Shown here piece by piece: positions 17,996-25,930 of a DNA stretch of 56,159 bases (position 1 is its first letter; every line of letters starts with the position of its first letter). This DNA comes from Thermoanaerobaculia bacterium (GTDB lineage Bacteria; Acidobacteriota; Thermoanaerobaculia; Gp7-AA8): positions 1 through 56,159 of the forward strand of contig JADGNZ010000039.1 of assembly GCA_017883205.1 (NCBI GenBank), in the 5' to 3' direction. The notes under the pieces are model-generated. The model did not search any database. It was not told where the DNA came from and saw only the letters and a program-made list of their open reading frames with translations. A program made the translations under genes and the position numbers.

Positions 17996-18763
17996 TCACC
18001 CGCTGCGCTTCAGGAGGCTCAGGCCGAATATTGCCGACGCAATGCCAACGATGCACGGGCCGAGCGCCAGATGCGAGTACCGCGCGGCGATGAAGCCGGC
18101 GCCCACCGAAACCATGCTGATGGCGGCAGAGAGAACAATGAAGCGGTTGAGAGAGGTGGCCAGCCGGCGAGCGGCGGCGGCCGGGACGATGATCATCGCG
18201 CCGACGAGCAGAGCGCCCAGAAATCGAAGGCCGAGGAGGATCGTCGCCCCGAACGTGCAGAGGTAGAGGAAGTTCACGCGGTCGACGTCGATCTTCAGCG
18301 ATCGGGCAATGTCGGGCGAGAAAATGATGAGGATCAGCTTGTGCCGCATCGCATAGAGCGTCCCGATCACCGCCGCGCATCCGAGAAGGCCGATGGCGAG
18401 CTCGATGGTCCTGATCTCGCCAAACCCTCCGAAGAGCGCATCGATCAAGTCTTCCCGCGGGGTCAGAAGCGCACCGGCGGCGAGCGCCGCGACAAAGACG
18501 ACGCCGATGGCCGTCTCGATGGCCAGTCCACTGCGGCGCTCCAGTTGATCGATCAGGACGATTCCGAGCGCGACGGTGACCGCGGCACCGGCAATCGGGT
18601 TGACCTTCCAGAGAAACGCGGCGCCGAGGCCCGGCAGTGCCAGATGCGACACCACGTCGCCCGCCAGCGTCATTCTCTTCATCAATCCGAAGCTGCCGAC
18701 TACTCCTGCTGCAAGCGCCGTGGCCAGCCCGAGGACAATCGCGTAGATGCTCGCGTCGTTCAT
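17996..18763 (-). CDS. Zn/Mn-type ABC transporter permease
   Basis: 255 residues from the ATG at 18763, which overlaps the ATPase stop by ATGA; longer upstream starts would lie within that gene. Eight or so membrane segments and the family signature LAGDVVSHLALPGLGAAFLW identify an ABC-3 family permease (ZnuB, MntB, TroC-like) for zinc, manganese or iron. No periplasmic binding protein gene is present nearby. A 14-bp palindrome GTGACCGCGGTCAC spans its stop codon (17986-17999). Confidence 0.88.
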   Translation of the reverse strand: MNDASIYAIVLGLATALAAGVVGSFGLMKRMTLAGDVVSHLALPGLGAAFLWKVNPIAGAAVTVALGIVLIDQLERRSGLAIETAIGVVFVAALAAGALLTPREDLIDALFGGFGEIRTIELAIGLLGCAAVIGTLYAMRHKLILIIFSPDIARSLKIDVDRVNFLYLCTFGATILLGLRFLGALLVGAMIIVPAAAARRLATSLNRFIVLSAAISMVSVGAGFIAARYSHLALGPCIVGIASAIFGLSLLKRSG

Positions 18764-19476
18764 GGATGCCCCACGTGCTGATAGACCCCCGGTGATCCGA
18801 ACAGCTCCCTGAGCACCTCGGCAGTCAAGACGCCCCGCGGCGGTCCGAAGCACTGGCCGGTTCGGCTCATGCAGAGCACCCGCGTGGCATGCCGCGAGAC
18901 AAATGAGACGTCGTGCGACACGATCACGGCCGTCAGTCCGAGATCGCGCCGCAAACGCTCGATGACGTCGTAGATCTGCTCCTCGCCGGGCTCGTCGATC
19001 GACGCGGTCGGCTCATCGAAGAAGACGATGTCGGGATCTCCCAGGAGGGCGAACGCAATCAGAGCGCGTTGGAACTGGCCTCCGGAAAGGCGGCCGATCT
19101 GCGTCACCAACAGGTCGCTGGTCAGTCCGGCGCGCGCTGCCGCCGCGGCGACGGCGTCGCGCGGACAACCGATGACCGCGGCCTTCGATTCGAGCAGGTT
19201 CCTCACGTCGAGCGGCACGTTGCGGTCCGCTTCGATCTTCTGCGGAACGTAGCCGATCGTGACGCCGTCACGCCATGCGATCGTTCCCTCATGCGGAACG
19301 ATCCCAAGAAGGCTCTTCAGAAGAATGGTCTTGCCGCAGCCATTCGGGCCGATGATCGCCAGGCATTCTCCGGCGACGATGTCGAAGGTGACGTCGCGCA
19401 GGATCGTCCGGCGATCGAGAGTGACGCCGAGGTTCTGCACGTGGACGATCGGATTGGCGGTATCTGCGGACGGCAT
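18760..19476 (-). CDS. Zn/Mn-type ABC transporter ATP-binding protein
   Basis: 238 residues with Walker A GPNGCGKT, Q-loop YVPQK, signature LSGGQFQR, Walker B IVFFDEPTASID and H-loop VIVSHD. The sequence is of the ZnuC/MntA/TroB group that pairs with ABC-3 permeases. It is the first gene of a two-gene transport operon (ATGA overlap with the permease), apparently lacking the substrate-binding protein. An exact TCAC-N8-GTGA site lies 58 nt upstream and is shared with the divergent UspA gene, suggesting metal uptake is part of the stress regulon. Confidence 0.9.
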   Translation of the reverse strand: MPSADTANPIVHVQNLGVTLDRRTILRDVTFDIVAGECLAIIGPNGCGKTILLKSLLGIVPHEGTIAWRDGVTIGYVPQKIEADRNVPLDVRNLLESKAAVIGCPRDAVAAAAARAGLTSDLLVTQIGRLSGGQFQRALIAFALLGDPDIVFFDEPTASIDEPGEEQIYDVIERLRRDLGLTAVIVSHDVSFVSRHATRVLCMSRTGQCFGPPRGVLTAEVLRELFGSPGVYQHVGHP

Positions 19477-19534
19477 GGTGTTCCTGCGCGATCGTGATTA
19501 CACGCCGAAGAGCGATTGGCTCCGGCGGCTGTGA

Positions 19535-19550
19535 TCACCCTTCCCTGTGA
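19535..19550. promoter_or_regulatory. TCAC-N8-GTGA operator, copy 1 (metal ABC / UspA)
   Basis: Exact TCAC ccttccct GTGA, 58 nt upstream of the leftward ABC ATPase start. It lies in the first copy of the 54-bp direct repeat. Confidence 0.6.
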
Positions 19551-19658
19551 CGCAGCCACGTGTCCGCCATCACGAGCCGGTCAAACGATAGGGTCCAAAC
19601 GATAGGGCCCAAACGATAGGGCCAGGCCTTCGGGCCGCGAACGAGGCGGCCCCGTCGC

Positions 19659-19714
19659 GGGGGCCAGGCCTTTGATCTTGACCGGCCCGATCAAGGAGCG
19701 AAGGCCTGGCCCCC
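19659..19714. repeat. REP-like palindrome
   Basis: GGGGGCCAGGCCTTTGATC pairs with CGAAGGCCTGGCCCCC across an inner stem (TTGACCGG...). A half unit, GGGCCAGGCCTTCGGG, precedes it at 19619-19634. Same family as the palindromes around the transposase at 24642-25601. Confidence 0.8.
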
Positions 19715-19741
19715 ATAGCCGGGCTACTCCGGCGGCTGTGA

Positions 19742-19757
19742 TCACCCTTTCTTGTGA
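19742..19757. promoter_or_regulatory. TCAC-N8-GTGA operator, copy 2 (UspA)
   Basis: Exact TCAC cctttctt GTGA, 71 nt before the UspA start at 19829, in the second copy of the 54-bp direct repeat. Confidence 0.6.
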
Positions 19758-19828
19758 CGCAGCCACGTGTCCGCCATCACGCGAGAGGCGTCCGCCTATC
19801 ACGGGCTTCGCGAACCGAAGGGACGACG

Positions 19829-20743
19829 ATGTACGGGAAGGAAACGGATTACATCATGAATACCAATCTCTTTGAACGGATCCTTGTCCCAACCGATATG
19901 AGCGCCTTCAGCGACCTGGCACTACGCTACGCGCTCCACTTCAACGAGCGTCTCGGCTCGAAGATCACGCTGTTGCATGCCGAGGAGATCTCGTGGCTCG
20001 CTGCCGATCATCCGGTCGGCTACTACTTCGAGAACGTCCCCGAAGCGAGGACGGCTCTGACAAAAGAGCTTCACGAATACGCGGCGTCCCATGTACCGGC
20101 AACGGCAGGCGCAACGACGTTGTTCGAAGATGAGACGCCGGAGCTGGCGATCGTCCGGATCGCCCACGACATCAAAGCGGATCTCATCGTGATGGGAACG
20201 CACGGCCGGCGCGGGATCCGGCGTGCGATCCTCGGCTCGGTCGCAGAGTACGTTCTGCGCGAGACGGACATCCCCGTCATGACCGTGAACCCCGCGCGGT
20301 TCGCGCCGGGTGGATCCATCGGCATCAGGACGGTGCTCTGCCCCGTGAATTTCACTCACATCGCCCGCGCAGCACTCGATCAGGCCAGCGCGATCGCGGA
20401 GTCGTTCGGCGCGCAGCTCGTGGTCATGCATGTGTGCGAAGGAAGCGAGCCACGGCTCTTCTCGGACGTTCAGAGCGAGTTTGGCATCTGGGTCGACCCG
20501 CAGATGCGCGCGAGAACGCAATACAAGGAGATCGTCGTCCATGGTCACGCTGCCGAGCAGGTGCTCGCGGTCGCCGATCAGATCGACGCGGACCTCCTGG
20601 TGATCGGTGCGCAGCACAAACGCTTCGCCGACACCACGGTCATCGGTGGCACAACCGAAAAGATCACGCGATTTGCGAAGCGCGCGGTGATGACGGTCAT
20701 CCGGAAGGCGCATGCAGCTCAGGCAAGTGCAGCAGCAGCGTGA
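19829..20743 (+). CDS. Tandem-domain universal stress protein
   Basis: 304 residues from the ATG at 19829 (AAGGGA 7 nt upstream); an ATG at 19856 is possible. Two Usp domains lie at about 14-152 and 158-295. The first starts ERILVPTDMSAFSDLALRYA and has the ATP-binding pattern VMGTHGRRGIRRAILGSVAE; the second has VIGAQHKRFADTTVIGGTTE, where the usual G-x2-G-x9-G(S/T) motif is weakened, so it may not bind ATP. The gene is preceded by two operators in a duplicated segment and followed 46 nt later by a cupin gene. Confidence 0.9.
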   Translation: MYGKETDYIMNTNLFERILVPTDMSAFSDLALRYALHFNERLGSKITLLHAEEISWLAADHPVGYYFENVPEARTALTKELHEYAASHVPATAGATTLFEDETPELAIVRIAHDIKADLIVMGTHGRRGIRRAILGSVAEYVLRETDIPVMTVNPARFAPGGSIGIRTVLCPVNFTHIARAALDQASAIAESFGAQLVVMHVCEGSEPRLFSDVQSEFGIWVDPQMRARTQYKEIVVHGHAAEQVLAVADQIDADLLVIGAQHKRFADTTVIGGTTEKITRFAKRAVMTVIRKAHAAQASAAAA

Positions 20744-20789
20744 GAACAGGACTGCTGAACCGGAACGTAGAGCGAGAAAAGGAGCAGTT

Positions 20790-21182
20790 ATGAAAGGCTT
20801 CGTGCAAGACATTGAGAGCGCCGCAGTCAAGAATGATGATTTTCGCCGCGTGCTTTACACGTCCAGATATTGCCAGCTCGTTCTCATGGCGTTGAGCCCC
20901 GGGGAAGAGATCGGTGCGGAGGTCCACGGGCTTGACCAGTTCTTTCGCGTCGAGGAGGGGACCGGTGAGGCGGTTCTCGATGGCGTCGCTACGGCGATCC
21001 AGGCTGGTTTCGCGGTCATCGTCCCGGCTGGAGCTCGTCACAACATCATCAATACGGGGAAGCTCCCGCTGAAGCTCTACACGCTGTACGCGCCTCCCAA
21101 CCACCGCGACGGCGTCGTTCACCATACCCGCGAGGACGCGGAGCGCGATGACGAGCACTTCGACGGTAAGACCACGGAGTAA
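20790..21182 (+). CDS. Small cupin-domain protein
   Basis: 130 residues from the ATG at 20790, which has AAAAGGAG 6 nt upstream. A single cupin barrel carries the motifs GAEVHGLDQFFRVEEGTGEA and VPAGARHNIINTG. The metal-binding His/Glu set is present only in part: H, then Q-F-F-x-V-E-E, and a later H. The family commonly accompanies Usp and stress genes, and its substrate is unknown. The C-terminus is acidic and rich in Asp and His (REDAERDDEHFDG). It is probably co-transcribed with UspA. Confidence 0.85.
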   Translation: MKGFVQDIESAAVKNDDFRRVLYTSRYCQLVLMALSPGEEIGAEVHGLDQFFRVEEGTGEAVLDGVATAIQAGFAVIVPAGARHNIINTGKLPLKLYTLYAPPNHRDGVVHHTREDAERDDEHFDGKTTE

Positions 21183-21213
21183 GGTCGACGTGAAGCCTCT
21201 GCCGTCGATATGA

Positions 21214-22002
21214 CTACGCAGCCCTCAAACAGGGAATGACGAACGAGAACGACGATCCCGCTCCGACCTCGCTCGTCACCTCGATTGTCCCCTGGTGAGC
21301 TTCGACAAACCCTTTGACGATGGCCAGTCCGAGCCCGGCGCCACCGCGGCGGCTCGATCGAACCTGCCAGAAGCGGTCGAACAAATGAGGCAGCTCCGCG
21401 GCAGGAATCCCGGGACCGGTGTCGGCGACGGAGAATCGTGCCTTGTCTCGATCGCCCTCGACGGTCAAGCGCACCGTTCCACTGTCGGTGACGCGCAGGG
21501 CATTGCTGACGAGGTTTGCGAGGATCTGGATGAGGCGGCTGCGGTCGGCGTACAGCGGCGGAACGAAGCCGGAGGCATCGACCTCGAATCGGATGCCTTT
21601 TTCTGCCGCGGCCGATTCGAACATCCGCCGCATTTCCTCCAAGACATCCGCGGCATCCACATCCGTGCGATCGACCGTAAAGCCTCCACTCTCGATTCGC
21701 GCGACATCGAGCAGGTCGCCTACAAGCGACTGCATCCGGCCGCACGAGGTGAAAATCATGTCGACGAGCTCTCTTCGGTGATCCTCATCGGTAGTCAGTT
21801 GCAGGAGCTCCGCGCTGCTCTTGATGATCGTCAGCGGATTTCTCAAGTCGTGCGCGACGATGGCCAATACCTCGTCTCTCGATCGAATACCTCTTTCGAG
21901 TGCGGCGATGGATTCGGCCCGACGATCGCGCGGCCGTGCGGCCACTTCGATACGGCCGTCGCGCGAGACGGGCCCGGTTTCTTTCTGAATGCGGATGCTC
22001 AT
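21214..22002 (-). CDS. Soluble sensor histidine kinase
   Basis: 262 residues without membrane segments or a recognisable input domain: the H-box begins by residue 45. H-box DEVLAIVAHDLRNPLTIIKS (His51), N-box LIQILANLVSNALRVTDSG, G1 FSVADTGPGIP and G2 GGAGLGLAIVKGFVEAHQ define a HisKA/HATPase_c kinase. No response regulator gene is adjacent, so it is an orphan. The N-terminal 40 residues are Arg-rich and could be the remains of a lost sensor module or a docking region. It converges with the cupin gene. Confidence 0.88.
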   Translation of the reverse strand: MSIRIQKETGPVSRDGRIEVAARPRDRRAESIAALERGIRSRDEVLAIVAHDLRNPLTIIKSSAELLQLTTDEDHRRELVDMIFTSCGRMQSLVGDLLDVARIESGGFTVDRTDVDAADVLEEMRRMFESAAAEKGIRFEVDASGFVPPLYADRSRLIQILANLVSNALRVTDSGTVRLTVEGDRDKARFSVADTGPGIPAAELPHLFDRFWQVRSSRRGGAGLGLAIVKGFVEAHQGTIEVTSEVGAGSSFSFVIPCLRAA

Positions 22003-22058
22003 TGGAACTGAGGACCTTGAACGGTCCCCCTCGAGAGACAGGATCGATCATGGGGCCG

Positions 22059-22100
22059 CGCCTGTCAGTGAGCAGTGATGTTCGGGAGTTGTGACAGGCG
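22059..22100. repeat. 9-bp inverted repeat upstream of the histidine kinase
   Basis: CGCCTGTCA (22059-22067) and TGACAGGCG (22092-22100) form a hairpin 57 nt upstream of the kinase start. It could be a regulator site or a leader hairpin. Confidence 0.45.
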
Positions 22101-22162
22101 GCACATCCTTGCGTGTACACGCGGTCTCCGGCCGTCACGGCGAGGAGACGAGCACACCCTAG

Positions 22163-22215
22163 GGACTGGTCAGATCGAGTTTCGACGCAGCCCTCGACCA
22201 GTACCAAATATCCCG
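22163..22215 (-). pseudogene. 3' tail remnant of an AI-2E family permease gene
   Basis: Leftward translation DIWYWSRAASKLDLTSP matches the end of the intact permease at 25931-26998 (DILYRSRNASKLEMTS). The DNA match runs through TCGAGTTTCGACGC and AAATATCCC. In both places a REP-like hairpin lies close by (here at 22229, there at 25848), but on opposite sides of the tail relative to the gene direction. The rest of the gene is absent. Confidence 0.7.
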
Positions 22216-22228
22216 ACCGTCGCCGGTA

Positions 22229-22281
22229 GGGCCAGGCCTTCGATCATGATCGGCTACACGAACGACCGAAGGCCTGGCCCC
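22229..22281. repeat. REP-like palindrome
   Basis: GGGCCAGGCCTTCGATC ... GACCGAAGGCCTGGCCCC, preceded by GGTA. A second copy follows at 22332. Confidence 0.82.
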
Positions 22282-22331
22282 AAGTGGTTCTGCTGGCGGC
22301 CTCGCCTGCGAGACCGTCGCCGTCGCCGGTA

Positions 22332-22384
22332 GGGCCAGGCCTTTGATCATGATCGGCCACACCAACGACCGAAGGCCTGGCCCC
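22332..22384. repeat. REP-like palindrome
   Basis: Same unit as at 22229, 103 bp later in the same orientation and again preceded by CCGGTA. The flanking CAAGTGG and GTGGTTCTGCTG words are shared with the copies at 24311-24370. Confidence 0.82.
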
Positions 22385-22469
22385 AAGTGGGCCGAAGGGC
22401 CGAAGTGGTTCTGCTGCAGTTTCCTGTGGTTCATCTGAACCGAGTCCGGTGAACGTCATTGGGCGCTTC

Positions 22470-22562
22470 GGAGGTCTCGCGCCGCTTGCCGGGGAGTGGA
22501 TCGGCACCTACGACAGCCGGGCCACTGGGCGGAGCGGGCTCCCGAAGACGATCTGCTTGCTG
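22470..22562 (+). pseudogene. Fragment of an unidentified conserved protein gene
   Basis: Rightward translation APLAGEWIGTYDSRATGRSG, then LPKTICLLVG and a stop. The L-x-G-x-W-x-G-T-Y-x-S-x-x-TGRSG pattern is one I recall from conserved proteins of unknown function; I cannot name the family. Out-of-frame MTPRQND follows. It lies between REP copies and a Usp tail, so it is probably another displaced fragment. Confidence 0.35.
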
Positions 22563-22615
22563 GTGGGATGACCCCCCGCCAGAACGATCTCCGGTCGCTT
22601 GCAGGCGCGACTAGT

Positions 22616-22703
22616 CAGTCCTCGTCGTCACCGATCCGGCCACGCTTTGACCGTCGCTGCGCAATCACAGGAATCGGTGGCGGCCGACACCGCCTTTCTC
22701 GCC
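22616..22703 (+). pseudogene. 3' tail plus downstream flank of the triple Usp gene
   Basis: SVLVVTDPATL-stop matches the end of the Usp gene at 42772-44076 (RPVLVVTDPATI-stop). The identity continues past the stop codon for about 45 bases (CGCTGCGCAATCACAGGAAT, CGGTGGCGGCCGACAC). Only the last ten or so codons are present. Confidence 0.8.
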
Positions 22704-22990
22704 GGACGGACGCAGTTTGAATTTGCCGGTACACAAAAGTGCACCGGCCCCTGATCCGATGCTTCGTGGGGGTCAAAACTCGAAAGAGAACCAATTCACC
22801 CTCGAATGCGCGAATCGGAGACGGAGCGATCGGCCGGCGAGAAAGGGAACTCGCCGGCCGATTTTGTATTCGTGTGCGGGCGCCATCTGCGGCCGCGTGT
22901 TCAGCGCAACCTCGAGGCCCGCGTTCCGACACAATCGAACGAATCGCTCGTCACACCAGCCGCTCCGGCTCAGACTTAGGATCGTGATGG
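22704..22990. other. Intergenic region upstream of the desaturase
   Basis: No gene recognised. CCGGTACAC and GTGCACCGG (22726-22747) form a short hairpin. CGGCCGGCGA and TCGCCGGCCG (about 22830-22862) form another. Confidence 0.4.
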
Positions 22991-24061
22991 GTGAAGGCGA
23001 TGGCGTTGGAAGATGTTTCGGATCAACGGAGCGTCGAGCGTGCGGACCGCGAGCTTCAACTGGCGACGCGTCCGTTCGCGCGGCAGACGGCGGCACGGAG
23101 CTGGTGGTGTGTTGTTTCGACGTTCGCGCTGCTGCTCTCCGCTCTTGCGGGAGCGATCCTGGCACCGTGGTGGCCGTTGCGTCTCGCGTTCTCGGTCCTC
23201 GGCGCGCTGATGCTCGTCCGCACGTTCATTCTGTATCACGACTTCATGCATGGGTCGATCCTGCCGGGCTCACGGTTGGCGCGCGCAATCTTCTACAGCT
23301 ACGCGGCTGTGAACCTCACGCCGCCACGGTCGTGGCGGGATAGTCACAACTTCCACCACGCGAATGTCGGCCGCATCGCCGGCTCGAACGTCGGGGCGTT
23401 CCCGCTGATGACCACGGCGATGTGGCGTAGCGGATCGCGCAGCGAGCGGATGGCCTATCGCGTGATCCGTCACCCCGTAACGATCCTCTGCGCATACCTT
23501 TCCATCTTCTTCTTCAGCGTCACGCTGCTGCCCTTGCTGCGACGGCCGTCGCGTTATTGGGACTCGGCACTGGCGCTCCTGGCGCACGGTTCAGCGGTTG
23601 CCGCATTGTGGATCTTCGCTGGATTCGACGCGGCCTTTTTCGGACTTCTGCTACCGATGATGATGGCCGGTGCGCTGGGCGGCTACCTGTTCTACGCGCA
23701 GCACAGCTTCCCCGGGATGCGCATCCTTCCCGATGAGGAATGGACTGCCTACCGAGCGGCGCTGGTCTCGTCCAGCTACCTGCGGTTCGGGCCGGTCCTC
23801 CGCTGGTTCACGGGCAACATCGGCTTCCATCATGTCCACCATCTCAACTCGCTCATTCCGTTCTACCGGCTGCCGGAGGCGATGGCCGCGATTCCGGAGC
23901 TGCACCATCCGAGCGTGACGACGCTGAGACCGCGCGACGTCGTGGCTTGTTTCCGCGCAAACCTGTGGGACGCCTCGAGCGGGCGCATGGTGCGCTACCG
24001 CGACGCGTTTCTGTTGCCCGGCGATCGGTTTCCGCGCGCGCTCTCCCGGCTCGCATCGTGA
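22991..24061 (+). CDS. Membrane fatty-acid desaturase
   Basis: 356 residues from the GTG at 22991, with AGGA 9 nt upstream; an ATG at 23000 is the alternative. The three di-iron histidine boxes are present: HDFMH (83-87), HNFHH (119-123) and HHVHH (280-284). Two hydrophobic hairpins lie in between (about 40-80 and 165-240). These define an acyl-lipid or acyl-CoA desaturase of the omega-3/omega-6 (DesA-like) type; regioselectivity cannot be deduced. Such enzymes introduce double bonds into membrane lipids using O2 and a ferredoxin-type donor. The gene stands alone, between a graveyard of gene fragments and a REP cluster. Confidence 0.9.
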   Translation: MKAMALEDVSDQRSVERADRELQLATRPFARQTAARSWWCVVSTFALLLSALAGAILAPWWPLRLAFSVLGALMLVRTFILYHDFMHGSILPGSRLARAIFYSYAAVNLTPPRSWRDSHNFHHANVGRIAGSNVGAFPLMTTAMWRSGSRSERMAYRVIRHPVTILCAYLSIFFFSVTLLPLLRRPSRYWDSALALLAHGSAVAALWIFAGFDAAFFGLLLPMMMAGALGGYLFYAQHSFPGMRILPDEEWTAYRAALVSSSYLRFGPVLRWFTGNIGFHHVHHLNSLIPFYRLPEAMAAIPELHHPSVTTLRPRDVVACFRANLWDASSGRMVRYRDAFLLPGDRFPRALSRLAS

Positions 24062-24084
24062 TCGCGAGGTGGACCGGATCGAAG

Positions 24085-24200
24085 GAAGCACATGGGGCCA
24101 GGCCTTCGGACGGGGCCAGCTCATGGGGCCAGGCCTTCGGACGCGCTCGTTGAGCACATGGAGCACATGGGGTCAGGCCTTCGGACGCGCTCGTTGGGGG
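24085..24200. repeat. Three direct copies of a REP half-unit
   Basis: CATGGGGCCAGGCCTTCGGACG occurs at about 24091, 24122 and 24167 (the last with GGGTCAGG). The last two continue with CGCTCGTTG. Immediately downstream of the desaturase stop, so they may affect its 3' end. Confidence 0.75.
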
Positions 24201-24257
24201 CTGCGGTCAACTGGTCGTTTCGCGATTTTTGCGGCCCGTCGTTAGGGTCACGTCGCT

Positions 24258-24362
24258 AGGGTCAGGCCTTTGATCTTGACCGGCCTCACCAACGGCCGAA
24301 GGCTTGGCCCCAAGTGGTTCCAAGTGGTTCTGCTGCACACCAACGGCCGAAGGCCTGGCCCC
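24258..24362. repeat. REP-like palindrome plus a right-hand half copy
   Basis: The full hairpin 24258-24311 (AGGGTCAGGCCTTTGATC ... CGGCCGAAGGCTTGGCCCC) is followed by AAGTGGTTC repeats. A half copy ACCAACGGCCGAAGGCCTGG then ends at 24362. The cluster lies 280 bp upstream of the transposase gene. At 24414-24441 CGATATCCAGAGC occurs twice in tandem, and at 24481-24550 the words of 24150-24230 recur in diverged form. Confidence 0.78.
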
Positions 24363-24641
24363 AAGTGGTTCAGCAACTGAATGGCTGCGCGAGGATGGGC
24401 ACGTCCGCCGTTCCGATATCCAGAGCCTCGATATCCAGAGCCGGCGGAAAGTGCATAGGCCAGACCTACGAATGTGGTCCGGAGGCACCTGCGGCCAGAC
24501 CTTCGAACACGCTCTTTCTCACCTGCGGGTCCACTACTCGTATCGCGATTTTCCATTCCGAGGAGGTCGGCGGGCGTTTTTCTCTACCCTACGTGGAATC
24601 CTCGGCGATCTTGACAATGCCGAGGGATCCTCGGTCGCACT

Positions 24642-25601
24642 ATGGCAAGACCACTACGAATCGAGTTCGCTGATGCGCTTTATCACATCACCTCCCGCGG
24701 TAATGAGCAAAGGCCCATCTTCCGCACCATCCAGGACCGCCAGACCTTTCTCCTCTTCCTCGGAACTGCCGCGAAGCGATTCCGGTGGTCAGTCACGGCG
24801 TGGGTCTTGATGACGAATCATTACCATCTCGTCGTCCAGATCGCCGAGCCCAATCTGTCCAAGGGGATGCATTGGCTCAATAGCGCCTACGTCAACTGGT
24901 ACAACCGCATCCACAAGCGAAGCGGACATCTGTACCAGGGGCGCTTCGATGCGCGCCTCATCGAAAAGGAGGCGTACTTCACCAATGTGCTGCGGTACGT
25001 CGTCCTCAACCCGGTGCGCGCGAAGATGTGCGCGCGTCCGGAGGACTACCGGTGGTCCAGCTACCGCGCTACGGCCGGACTGGAAGCGGCGCCCGAGTGG
25101 CTTGATCTCGCCGCAGTCGACAACCTCTTCGGTCCCGAGCGCGAGCCTGCGCAGGCCGCCTATCGTGAGTTCGTCCTGGCGGGGATCGGGTGTGAAGACC
25201 ACCTGTGGGACAACTTGACGAACCAGCTTTACCTCGGAACGGAGGCGTGGTCGAAGGCGATGCGCAAACAGGTCGAGACCAAGCCGCGATCGACCGATCA
25301 TCCCCGGACGCAGCGTGCAGTAGGGCGGCCGAAGATGTATGAAATCGTGGACGCGGTAGCGAAGGCTGCCGGCGAGACGGCGGAATCGATCCGCCAGACG
25401 CCCGGGAACATACTCCGGGGCCTAATTGCATGGATCGGATGGCATGAAGGCCTTGTGACCCTACGTTCGATCGCAGCCTCGCTCCGGCTCCGGAGCGAAG
25501 GTTATATCTCGAATCTGATCAAGGCGTGCGAGCTTTCGTTCAGTAGTAACACGACTCTGCTCGCTCATTACGACTGCGCGATCGCACAATTGCGCGCCTG
25601 A
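24642..25601 (+). CDS. REP-associated tyrosine transposase (RAYT), Y1/IS200-like
   Basis: 319 residues. The N-terminal domain begins RPLRIEFADALYHITSRGN and carries the HUH motif TNHYHLVV (His60, His62). SGHLYQGRFDARLIEKEAYF and LRYVVLNPVRAKM follow, the latter region holding the presumed catalytic tyrosine. About 130 C-terminal residues end in a helix-turn-helix resembling the DnaA C-terminal domain (VTLRSIAASLRLRSEGYISN). Length and order match long RAYTs rather than IS200 TnpA. These single-copy enzymes bind and mobilise REP palindromes. REP-like palindromes flank the gene on both sides and recur across the window. The frame is intact. Confidence 0.88.
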   Translation: MARPLRIEFADALYHITSRGNEQRPIFRTIQDRQTFLLFLGTAAKRFRWSVTAWVLMTNHYHLVVQIAEPNLSKGMHWLNSAYVNWYNRIHKRSGHLYQGRFDARLIEKEAYFTNVLRYVVLNPVRAKMCARPEDYRWSSYRATAGLEAAPEWLDLAAVDNLFGPEREPAQAAYREFVLAGIGCEDHLWDNLTNQLYLGTEAWSKAMRKQVETKPRSTDHPRTQRAVGRPKMYEIVDAVAKAAGETAESIRQTPGNILRGLIAWIGWHEGLVTLRSIAASLRLRSEGYISNLIKACELSFSSNTTLLAHYDCAIAQLRA

Positions 25602-25930
25602 ACCTCGAAGCGGGTTGCGATCATCGGGCGCCGGTTGCTCCCGCTACGGGAGACGTGTGCCGCTGTTCACGTGGTTTGCCTGAAAGCGACAAGCGCATCC
25701 TCTTCCTGGCGCGCTTTCTCATCACAATGGCTTGCGAAAGCCGTCATGAACGTGGCGGAGTCGACTCGATGACGTCCGAGCAGCCGCCCGACGCACAAAT
25801 AAGAATTGAGGATCGAAGGTGTGGCCCCATCACGCGAGAGACTCGCGAGGGTCAGACCTTCGATCTTGACCCGCCCAATCAAAGAGCGAAGGCCTGGCCC
25901 CAACGCAAATCGACGGACCGGGCTTCCTTA
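25602..25930. other. Intergenic region downstream of the transposase
   Basis: 329 bases with a REP palindrome and a half unit (25811-25901). No gene seen. Confidence 0.55.
25811..25901. repeat. REP-like half unit and full palindrome
   Basis: A half unit GATCGAAGGTGTGGCCCC (25811-25828) is followed by the full hairpin 25848-25901 (GAGGGTCAGACCTTCGATC ... AGCGAAGGCCTGGCCCC). It lies 29 nt past the stop of the leftward AI-2E permease. Confidence 0.8.

Larger units (their letters stand above)
19521..19781. repeat. 54-bp direct repeat carrying the operator, flanking a REP hairpin
   Basis: Copies 19521-19574 and 19728-19781 differ at two positions and each contains one exact TCAC-N8-GTGA site. 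Between them lie three tandem CAAACGATAGGG units (about 19583-19620) and a REP-like hairpin. The layout suggests that insertion or recombination of the REP element duplicated the promoter segment upstream of UspA. Confidence 0.8.

Noticed and set aside
17986-17999. GTGACCGCGGTCAC as a CRP-type operator
   Set aside because: It has the CRP order (GTGA-N6-TCAC) but spans the stop codon of the ABC permease; a chance palindrome in GC-rich DNA is as likely, so it is only mentioned.
24642-25601. Classical IS200/IS605 element
   Set aside because: The protein is much longer than IS200 TnpA, there is no TnpB, and the surroundings are REP-type palindromes, so RAYT is the better call.
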